Shown here piece by piece: positions 14,569-20,194 of a DNA stretch of 20,194 nt. Positions within the stretch are counted from its first letter, which is position 1; each line of letters opens with the position of its first letter. The notes beneath the pieces were generated by a model, which searched no databases, was not told the origin of the DNA, and was given only the letters and a program-made list of their open reading frames with translations. The stretch is from Treponema sp. (GTDB lineage Bacteria > Spirochaetota > Spirochaetia > Treponematales > Treponemataceae), in assembly GCA_024699205.1 (NCBI GenBank), contig JAILQA010000510.1, positions 1-20,194 of the forward strand, written 5' to 3'. The position numbers were made by a program, and so were the translations under genes.

Positions 14569-15164
14569 TGGCAATTGTTGTTGAGCATGATAAAAGAAGA
14601 CGCGAGATTCTCGAAAAATCCCTTGATGTTTTTGCAAAAGACGGTTACGAGGATGTAACCTTCCAAAAAATCGCTGACCGTTGCGGAATCACAAGAACAA
14701 CACTGTATTTTTATTTCAAGAACAAACGCGACATTTTTTTAGCTGCCCTAAAACAACTTTTGTCCGAAATGGAAATCGAAATCCGAAATCTTGTTTCGGA
14801 CGAAAGCATTCCCGCCGAAGAAACTCTCCGTAATGTTATGATGATTATAGTTGGTTACTGCGAGCAGAATATCAATATGTTCAGCGTTCTTTTAGTTTAC
14901 CTGATTCAGCTTAAAAAAGCCGGCGTTGATACAGACGAACGAGTTCGCCGCCGTGTTGTAAAATTACGCCATCTTATGAGCACAGTTATAATCCGTGGTA
15001 TAAAAAACAAGGAGTTTGCGGTTACCGATGTTCATCAAATTAATGAACTTTTGTACGGAATTGTAGAAGCCGCAATCTTTAGAGTTGCAATTTTGAATCA
15101 GACAGACATTTCCAAAATCCGCACAACAATTAACCTTGCAATTGACGGGATTTTGAGAAAATAA
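14568..15164 (+). CDS. TetR/AcrR-family transcriptional regulator
   Basis: A 198-residue regulator. The N-terminal TetR DNA-binding domain spans about residues 11-61: REILEKSLDVFAKDGYEDV, then FQKIADRCGITRTTLYFYFKNK, with the recognition helix in TRTTLYFYF. The C-terminal two thirds are helical and should bind a ligand and form the dimer; the ligand is unknown. It begins at the last base of the methyltransferase stop codon with a GGGAG site 7 nt upstream, so its expression follows that gene. Self-regulation through the inverted repeats at 13375-13405 is possible. glpK starts 98 bp downstream on the same strand and could also be a target, but no matching site was seen there. An 8-bp inverted repeat (15155-15162 with 15181-15188) overlaps the stop and lacks a T-run. 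Confidence 0.92.
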   Translation: MAIVVEHDKRRREILEKSLDVFAKDGYEDVTFQKIADRCGITRTTLYFYFKNKRDIFLAALKQLLSEMEIEIRNLVSDESIPAEETLRNVMMIIVGYCEQNINMFSVLLVYLIQLKKAGVDTDERVRRRVVKLRHLMSTVIIRGIKNKEFAVTDVHQINELLYGIVEAAIFRVAILNQTDISKIRTTINLAIDGILRK

Positions 15165-15250
15165 AAATCGAAATAAACTAATTTTCTCCCGTATAAATTA
15201 CACTTTAAAACCTCTTTTTAAATATTTTCCCACATTTTCATTTTCTGGTT

Positions 15251-15262
15251 TATAATTAACTT
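15251..15262 (+). promoter_or_regulatory. -10 box and leaderless start of glpK
   Basis: TATAAT at 15251-15256 is followed by TAACTT and directly by the ATG at 15263. This nearly copies the arrangement at 8710-8722 (TATAAT, TAAACTT, ATG). No Shine-Dalgarno site precedes the ATG. No clear -35 box is seen. Confidence 0.5.
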
Positions 15263-16750
15263 ATGGAAAAATATATTTTAGCATTAGACCAGGGAACGAC
15301 TTCTTCCCGCGCAGTAATTTTTAATAAACAGGTAGAAAAAATTGCTACCGCTCAACGTGAGTTTCCGCAGCATTTTCCGCAGCCAGGTTGGGTTGAGCAT
15401 AATCCTGAAGATATTTTTACAAGCCAGCTTTCTGTTATGAAAGAAGCAATCATGAAGGCAAAATTAAAACCGGAACAGATTGAAGCTGTAGGAATAACTA
15501 ATCAGCGTGAAACCGTTATTTTGTGGGATAAAAAAACTGGAAAGCCTGTTTACAATGCAATTGTTTGGCAGTGCAGAAGAACCGCTAACATTGCAGATGA
15601 ACTTATTTCATCGGGAAAAGGTGATTTAATCCGCTCAAAAACTGGTCTTTTACCAGATGCATATTTTTCTGGAACAAAAATCAAATGGATTTTAGATAAT
15701 GTTCCTGGAGCGCGTACACGTGCAGAAAATGGTGAGATTCTTGCTGGAACCGTCGATACCTGGCTTACCTGGCGACTCAGCGGCAAAAAAGCTCATGTTA
15801 CAGATTATACAAACGCCTGCCGCACAATGCTTTTTAATATTCACACACTCCAGTGGGATGATGAACTGTTGCAGCTTCTTGATATTCCTAAATGCATTCT
15901 TCCTGAAGTAAAAGATTCTTCCTGTATTTACACTCAAACCGATAAATCTATCTGTGGTTTTGAAGCCCCAATTGCTTCTCTAATTGGAGACCAGCAGGCA
16001 GCCCTTTTTGGACAGGCTTGTTTCAATGAAGGAGAAATGAAATCCACTTATGGAACCGGCTGCTTCCTCCTTATGAACACGGGAACGAAACCGGTTGATT
16101 CAAAACATAAACTTCTTACCACAATTGCCCTGGGATTAAATGGAGAAATCCAGTACGCTCTCGAAGGCAGTGTATTTATTGGCGGCGCACTTATAAAATG
16201 GCTGAGAGATGAACTTGGAATTATAAAATCTGCACACGAATGTGATGTTCTTGCTGAATCAGTTGAAAACTCTAATGGAGTAATTCTGGTTCCTGCCTTT
16301 ACAGGACTTGGCGCTCCTTATTGGGATTCTTATGCACGAGGAACGATTGTTGGTCTTACCCGCGGTGCAAACAAAGCACACATCTGTCGTGCCGCTCTGG
16401 AAGCAATTGCTTATCAGGTAAAAGATGAAATTGAATGTATGAAAGAAGATGCAGGTATAAAATTGACTTCGCTGAAAGTTGATGGTGGCGCTTCTGTAAG
16501 CAATCTGATGATGCAGTTCCAGGCTGATATTCTGAATACACCTGTTTACCGCCCGGAAAACACCGAAACTACAGTTACAGGCGCCGCATTTTTAGCAGGA
16601 TTGGCAACCGGCTTCTGGAAGTCCAAGGACGAAATTAAAAATGTCTGGAAAATCAACCGAATCTTTACTCCGTCAATGGAGCAGGCTGACAGGAATAAAG
16701 GCTACGCTCTCTGGCAAAAAGCTGTAGAGCGCAGCAGAAGTTGGGATTAA
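15263..16750 (+). CDS. glpK: Glycerol kinase GlpK
   Basis: GlpK phosphorylates glycerol with ATP to sn-glycerol 3-phosphate in the cytoplasm, feeding glycolysis and lipid synthesis. The 495-residue length matches the family (E. coli 502). It shows the FGGY-kinase phosphate loop [10 protein letters not shown] (9-18), GITNQRET near 76-83, IVWQCRRT near 99-106, TYGTGCFLL near 263-271, [11 protein letters not shown] near 294-304, GLGAPYWD near 351-358 with [11 protein letters not shown] after it, and VDGGASVSN near 411-419. No glycerol facilitator (glpF) or dehydrogenase gene (glpD) is adjacent. It is probably transcribed alone from the TATAAT box touching its start, and converges with pheS. Confidence 0.97.
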   Translation: MEKYILALDQGTTSSRAVIFNKQVEKIATAQREFPQHFPQPGWVEHNPEDIFTSQLSVMKEAIMKAKLKPEQIEAVGITNQRETVILWDKKTGKPVYNAIVWQCRRTANIADELISSGKGDLIRSKTGLLPDAYFSGTKIKWILDNVPGARTRAENGEILAGTVDTWLTWRLSGKKAHVTDYTNACRTMLFNIHTLQWDDELLQLLDIPKCILPEVKDSSCIYTQTDKSICGFEAPIASLIGDQQAALFGQACFNEGEMKSTYGTGCFLLMNTGTKPVDSKHKLLTTIALGLNGEIQYALEGSVFIGGALIKWLRDELGIIKSAHECDVLAESVENSNGVILVPAFTGLGAPYWDSYARGTIVGLTRGANKAHICRAALEAIAYQVKDEIECMKEDAGIKLTSLKVDGGASVSNLMMQFQADILNTPVYRPENTETTVTGAAFLAGLATGFWKSKDEIKNVWKINRIFTPSMEQADRNKGYALWQKAVERSRSWD

Positions 16751-16755
16751 GCAAA

Positions 16756-16775
16756 GGCAGTTCAGCAAAACTGCC
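16756..16775. terminator. Short hairpin between convergent glpK and pheS
   Basis: GGCAGTT (16756-16762) pairs with AACTGCC (16769-16775) around a 6-nt loop. On the plus strand a short TTTT run follows 6 nt later; on the minus strand TTTGCTTAA follows. It lies exactly in the 38-bp gap between two convergent genes, so weak termination in both directions is plausible. Confidence 0.5.
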
Positions 16776-16788
16776 CATTCGTTTTATA

Positions 16789-18345
16789 TTAGAACTTTGC
16801 TTTTCTAAGTCTAACTTTCTCAATATCTTCGCAGAAGAGTTCTCGCAGGTCGTTCAAACCAAGTGCCATCAAAGCCATTCGGTCAATACCGATACCCCAG
16901 GCAAGTACAGGACAATCAAGCCCCATAGCGCGGGTAACTTCTGGACGGAAAATACCTGAACCACCAAGCTCAAACCAACCCAAAACAGGGTGCTTGATAT
17001 GAACTTCGATAGAAGGCTCTGTGAACGGGAAGTAACCAGGAACGTATTTAACTTCTTCTGCTCCGGCAATTTCTGTAGCAAACATTTTGAGCATTCCAAG
17101 AAGGTCGCGCAATGTTACGTCGTTACCAGCAATAATACCTTCTGTCTGATAGAAGTCTGAAAGGTGAGTAGCATCTACCTTGTCGTAGCGGAAACAGCGG
17201 GCAATACCAAAATATTTTCCAGGAACTTCAGCTTTGTGCAACTGATGAGCCGACAAAACAGTTCCCTGTGAACGAAGAATAAGGCGGCGTGTGAACTCGT
17301 TGTCGAATGTATAATTCCAACCGCGACTGCCAGTGTTTCCACCGTTTTCGTGAACAGCTTTTACATTGCTCAAATATGGTTCTTCAATTGCTTTTGCATG
17401 TGTAGGATTTTTAATGCGGTATACATCATGAATATCGCGGGCAGCGTGGAACTGAGGCATAAAGAGAGCATCACCATTCCAGAACTCAGTTTCTACAAGC
17501 GGACCATCAAACTCCTGGAATCCAAGTGAACAAAGCTTATCTTTTACAGATTCAAGGAACTGAACATAAGGATTTGTTCGTCCAGGGATAATTCTTGCAG
17601 GTGGAATAGAAATATTGTATCCGCGGAAGGTTCCGTTTTTCCAATCACCGGAAGCAAGCATTTTTGGAGTGATTTCTCCAATTTCGTTTCCTGTAACACC
17701 GGCATTTTTAAGAGCATCGCGTACTTTTTCAAAACCAGACTGAAGCTTGTAGAAAACTGTCTCACGTTCAATCATTTTGAAAGGAGAATCTGCAGCACCA
17801 CGTTTTTTAGCAAGACCATTCATTGCTTCAACTTCTGTAGCGTTTAAATCATCTTTATTAAGAAGTCCACCTTCGGCTTTGCAAGCTTTTTTTACAAGCT
17901 CAATAGTTGCTTTAATTCTTTCTGGAAGAGATGCGCCAGTGTATTCTACTTTCTTTTCTGCATTCATTTTGAGAACACCGTCTTTTACAAGAGGTCCAAA
18001 AGCAGAACCAACGTCCTTCTGTTCAAGACCGATTCCAGCCGCAATTTCCGGCATTGTGTGAGCACCCTTTTCTTTAAGGAAGTTTACCATGCGCTCTTCT
18101 ACAGTACCAGTTTCTGCAAGCTTGCGACCCATTTCTGTAATTTCAAAATATGTATGTGGAGTACGTCGGATTTCTTTTATGAGCTCCTTTCCAGAAAGCC
18201 ATGAAAAAGCCTGATTGGCATGACCTTCTTTGTATTCCAGTTCTTTCTGGAGTTTTTCTGATGTAAGTTCATCATTGCCCGAATATTTGAGCAAAACCTT
18301 GATTTCAAGAGGATGAAGATTCTTGATAATATTTTTTATGTCCAT
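16789..18345 (-). CDS. pheS: Phenylalanyl-tRNA synthetase alpha subunit, archaeal type
   Basis: PheS is the catalytic subunit of the alpha2-beta2 enzyme that charges tRNA-Phe. At 518 residues it is much longer than the usual bacterial form (about 330-350). Its N-terminal 150-200 residues hold winged-helix-like repeats (for example TSEKLQKELEYKEGHANQAFSWL near 28-50), as in archaeal and eukaryotic PheRS; spirochaetes are known to carry this type. The class II core shows motif 2, FRYDKVDATHLSDFYQTEG (385-403), GWFELGGSGIFRPEV (456-470) and motif 3, WGIGIDRMAL (483-492). pheT is not adjacent, so the beta subunit must be encoded elsewhere. The ATG follows a weak AGGA site by about 8 nt. The leader carries an inverted repeat (18375-18408). 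Confidence 0.96.
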   Translation of the reverse strand: MDIKNIIKNLHPLEIKVLLKYSGNDELTSEKLQKELEYKEGHANQAFSWLSGKELIKEIRRTPHTYFEITEMGRKLAETGTVEERMVNFLKEKGAHTMPEIAAGIGLEQKDVGSAFGPLVKDGVLKMNAEKKVEYTGASLPERIKATIELVKKACKAEGGLLNKDDLNATEVEAMNGLAKKRGAADSPFKMIERETVFYKLQSGFEKVRDALKNAGVTGNEIGEITPKMLASGDWKNGTFRGYNISIPPARIIPGRTNPYVQFLESVKDKLCSLGFQEFDGPLVETEFWNGDALFMPQFHAARDIHDVYRIKNPTHAKAIEEPYLSNVKAVHENGGNTGSRGWNYTFDNEFTRRLILRSQGTVLSAHQLHKAEVPGKYFGIARCFRYDKVDATHLSDFYQTEGIIAGNDVTLRDLLGMLKMFATEIAGAEEVKYVPGYFPFTEPSIEVHIKHPVLGWFELGGSGIFRPEVTRAMGLDCPVLAWGIGIDRMALMALGLNDLRELFCEDIEKVRLRKAKF

Positions 18346-18374
18346 TTTTGTAAATCCTGTGAAAGACCGCTGAT

Positions 18375-18408
18375 GACCTGTATTCTATAACAGATCTATA
18401 TTCAGGTC
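18375..18408 (-). promoter_or_regulatory. Inverted repeat in the pheS leader region
   Basis: GACCTG (18375-18380) and CAGGTC (18403-18408) are 22 nt apart and lie between the upstream terminator and the pheS ATG. A nearby GGTCT near 18361-18367, read on the minus strand, could pair alternatively with AGACC of the same region. The stretch also contains TATAGA-like -10 candidates, so it may be promoter, operator or leader structure. No T-box consensus is present. Confidence 0.3.
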
Positions 18409-18419
18409 TGTCTCCTAAC

Positions 18420-18455
18420 AAAAAAAAATAAGCCAACAGTTTAAACTGTCGGCTT
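18420..18455 (-). terminator. Strong intrinsic terminator of the rhomboid operon
   Basis: On the minus strand the palindrome AAGCC-G-ACAGTTT / AAACTGT-T-GGCTT (18430-18455; one mismatched pair) is followed by TA and nine or more T residues. It lies 33 bp after the stop codon of the 137-residue protein gene and separates that operon from pheS. Confidence 0.9.
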
Positions 18456-18488
18456 CATAATACCATATTTCAAATAAAATAAGAATAC

Positions 18489-18902
18489 CTATCTGGAAAA
18501 TTTTACATAGGAAATATACTGAGCCTTTCGGCGATTTCGGTCATCCTTGAAATATTTTTCTTTATCATCACGCAAATATTTATAACCAACGTATTTATGT
18601 TCTGTCTGGAAATCAGCAAGAACTTCAAGAACTGTGTTCATGGCTTCACCACGGTCATAAGTAACATACATACATTCGTAATAAATACGAGCTTCGTCAT
18701 ACATAGGCATATATTCAATTTTAACAGATGCTGTCTGATCTACAGTATGTTGTTCGGTAGGAATAATAATCTGAGTTTTTGTTTTTTCGGTTTCAAAGGT
18801 TTCAGAATCAAAAACATCACTGTTTGTACCAGAAACCCCCTGTGCAAAAACTCCAACCCCCATTGTAATTGATACTAATATTGCTGTAATTATTTTCCTC
18901 AT
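18489..18902 (-). CDS. Small exported protein of unknown function
   Basis: I do not recognise this 137-residue protein. Residues 1-20 form a clean Sec signal peptide with cleavage after VFA. Then comes an acidic, Thr-rich stretch (about 25-55). A folded-looking C-terminal half follows, with ARIYYECMYVTYDRGEAMN (71-89), VLEVLADFQTEHKYVGYKYL (91-110) and a charged KYFKDDRNRRKAQ tail region. The mature protein has one cysteine (77). GGAGGA lies 6 nt before the ATG. It is the last gene of a probable operon, 13 bp after the 276-residue protein gene, and is followed by a strong terminator. A periplasmic location is likely; a lipobox is absent. Confidence 0.8.
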   Translation of the reverse strand: MRKIITAILVSITMGVGVFAQGVSGTNSDVFDSETFETEKTKTQIIIPTEQHTVDQTASVKIEYMPMYDEARIYYECMYVTYDRGEAMNTVLEVLADFQTEHKYVGYKYLRDDKEKYFKDDRNRRKAQYISYVKFSR

Positions 18903-18915
18903 AAGTGTCCTCCAA

Positions 18916-19746
18916 TCAAAAAGAAGTATACTCCTTTATTCTACCGCATTCTAGGAAAAAATCAAGATTTATTGCATAACGACCAGAATCAATTCCCAAC
19001 AGTGGTTCTGACCTGATTAAAACAGAACCTGTTATTTCTTTTGGTTTATTCTTTATTTTACCACGATAATATTCCCGAACAGCAGTTTTCATTGCATCCT
19101 GCGCAGCAAGTTTTATTCCTTCAAAGCCCTTATCAACAGGACCATAACCACGGGCTCGTATTATAGGATTTGTTATTGTTGACCACATTTTATAATTTTG
19201 AATCTGAGCTGATGTACGGACATATTCACACCAGCAGGAAAACTGATTTTTTTCAATTTCAACAAGAGGCGAAGAATATGCAATCTGATTTTTAATCATC
19301 GAAGAAGGCTGTATTTCTATGAGTTCAAAATATTCTTCGACCCCCCGTGCTTTGTCGGAAGGAGTATAAATAAAATCCCAGCCATAAAGCATCCCGTTAA
19401 TTAAAAATGGAGCCGTATCTTTTATTTGATTTATAGGATAGGTAAAAATACCGTTTTTTGCCTGGGATTCTTGCGAATCTTCAGATTCTTTTGATTCTGC
19501 AAAGTCTGCTGCATATTCAGGATAAACATCCAAATCAGCCCAAAGTTGAATCCTTATCTTTTCCAGAAAGGATGGTGTTTGAGCAAAAAGAGAAATCATC
19601 GGAATAAAAAATAAAATCTGAAGAAGTACAAACTTTTTGTGAGGTATCGTTTCTTTTCCTTTAAACAGATTTTCTCGACATGTAGATAGATTTTTTTTGC
19701 ACGCAGATAGATTTTTTCCACTCAAAACTGAATGATTTTTATCCAA
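18916..19746 (-). CDS. Exported protein of unknown function with long N-terminal region and 7-residue repeats
   Basis: A 276-residue protein with a TTG start at 19746 that directly abuts the stop codon of the rhomboid gene. GAGG at 19755-19758 lies 8 nt upstream and supports it; the first in-frame ATG would fall inside the hydrophobic segment. Residues 10-30 hold three degenerate heptads: KNLSACK, KNLSTCR and ENLFKGK. Residues 38-55 are hydrophobic and end in LFAQ, a likely signal peptidase site, so the signal has an unusually long front part. The mature domain contains two close cysteines (CWC) and a C-terminal half with KLAAQDAMKTAVREYY, then alternating strands ending NLDFFLECG. That pattern is loosely like LPP20-type proteins, but I cannot assign it. 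A true start further downstream cannot be excluded. Confidence 0.65.
   Translation of the reverse strand: MDKNHSVLSGKNLSACKKNLSTCRENLFKGKETIPHKKFVLLQILFFIPMISLFAQTPSFLEKIRIQLWADLDVYPEYAADFAESKESEDSQESQAKNGIFTYPINQIKDTAPFLINGMLYGWDFIYTPSDKARGVEEYFELIEIQPSSMIKNQIAYSSPLVEIEKNQFSCWCEYVRTSAQIQNYKMWSTITNPIIRARGYGPVDKGFEGIKLAAQDAMKTAVREYYRGKIKNKPKEITGSVLIRSEPLLGIDSGRYAINLDFFLECGRIKEYTSF
19665..19720. repeat. About 21-nt degenerate tandem repeat in the front part of the 276-residue protein gene
   Basis: On the minus strand three units begin AAAAAATCTATCTGC, AAAAAATCTATCTAC and GAAAATCTGTTTAAA. They encode the heptads KNLSACK, KNLSTCR and ENLFKGK. The period is a multiple of three, so copy changes would keep the frame. 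Confidence 0.7.
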
Positions 19747-20194
19747 TTATTCTTCCTCATTATCCTCAGATTGTCCTCGATTTGGTTTATCCTTTTTGAG
19801 AACGCCTTTCCATACTTTTATCGGATTAATTCCCATTCGGATTACAAAATAAAGAAAAGCGGCAACAAATCCAAAAAGATGAGTAAGATGAGCAACATTT
19901 GAATATGTAAATAACTGTTCTACAATCTCTATAATTGTATAAATCATAACTAAAACTGGTGAACGGATTGGCAGAATTCCCCAGATAAAAACCCGTGAAT
20001 TAGGATAACATACTGCATAGGCAAACAAAACTGAATAAATTGCTCCACTTGCTCCCATCAAAACAACACGAACAGAGCCTGTAAGCAGATAAACAAGAAA
20101 AGAAAAAGCCCCGGAAATCACTCCGCATAAAAGATAAAAAAGCAAAAACTCTTTTGAACCGATTACCCGTTCTACCGCAATTCCAAAAATCAGC
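19747..20194 (-). CDS. Rhomboid-family intramembrane serine protease (5' end cut by window edge)
   Basis: 148 residues up to the stop are visible; the frame is open to the right edge, so the N-terminal helices are missing. Rhomboids cleave membrane-spanning substrates within the bilayer. The visible part starts LIFGIAVERVIGS, a family pattern, then transmembrane helices. It includes GASGAIYSVLFAY with the catalytic Ser in GASG, and AHLTHLFGFVAAFLY with the catalytic His in a later helix, the Ser/His dyad of the family. The C-terminal tail is short, charged and acidic. The TTG inside EFLLFYLL is not a likely start, because family-conserved sequence continues upstream of it. Its stop abuts the TTG start of the next gene, so it probably leads or belongs to a three-gene operon with two exported proteins. 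Confidence 0.9.
   Translation of the reverse strand, partial: LIFGIAVERVIGSKEFLLFYLLCGVISGAFSFLVYLLTGSVRVVLMGASGAIYSVLFAYAVCYPNSRVFIWGILPIRSPVLVMIYTIIEIVEQLFTYSNVAHLTHLFGFVAAFLYFVIRMGINPIKVWKGVLKKDKPNRGQSEDNEEE

Noticed and set aside
15155..15188. GAGAAAAT/ATTTTCTC inverted repeat after the TetR gene as a terminator
   Set aside because: The stem is AT-rich, the loop is 18 nt, and no T-run follows, so it is too weak to call.
18346..18419. Possible T-box riboswitch in the pheS leader
   Set aside because: The region is too short, has no T-box consensus, and no terminator lies between it and the gene. Only a simple inverted repeat is present.

Overview
The window looks like chromosomal DNA of a spirochaete, most likely a gut or rumen Treponema. 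The reasons are AT-rich intergenic DNA, an archaeal-type 518-residue PheS (a known spirochaete trait), many exported or lipoprotein-like proteins of unknown family, a MinD/FlhG-type ATPase with a spirochaete-style tail, and a secreted GH10 xylanase that suggests a plant-fibre habitat. The genus is an inference; no rRNA or other marker gene is present to fix it.

Layout. Positions 1-8672 are a minus-strand block. Read in transcription order it holds ctpA-type protease, rsmE, a divergent WecG/TagA-family protein, a sigma-54-activator-like AAA+ protein, a membrane-anchored solute-binding-like protein, a DUF456 membrane protein, a TrmJ-like methyltransferase and the xylanase, whose 3' end is cut by the left edge. 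Gaps of 9-57 bp suggest co-transcription of sub-blocks, with extra promoters before the solute-binding-like gene and the xylanase. At 8673-8722 transcription diverges: a MinD/ParA ATPase and lgt run on the plus strand. They converge on an orphan LivJ/LivK-type lipoprotein gene, separated from it by a 150-nt imperfect hairpin. From 12448 a plus-strand block follows: a probable exported protein of unknown function, a THUMP/SAM methyltransferase overlapping a TetR regulator by one base, then glpK. This meets pheS on the minus strand. The right end is a probable minus-strand operon: a rhomboid protease (5' end cut by the right edge) and two exported proteins of unknown function, closed by a strong intrinsic terminator.

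Functions. Most genes are housekeeping: rRNA and tRNA methylation, lipoprotein lipidation, periplasmic proteolysis, aminoacylation and glycerol entry. Accessory interest lies in the xylanase, the solute-binding-like protein, the degenerate AAA+ and WecG-like pair, and the rhomboid operon.

No tRNA or rRNA gene, CRISPR array, insertion sequence or phage gene was seen, and there is no gene-free stretch above 300 bases. I did not find a clearly new multi-gene system. The best leads are the AAA+ protein without a DNA-binding domain and with an altered sigma-54 loop, the long hairpin between lgt and the LivJ gene, and three genes whose -10 box sits 6-7 nt before the ATG, as in leaderless transcripts.
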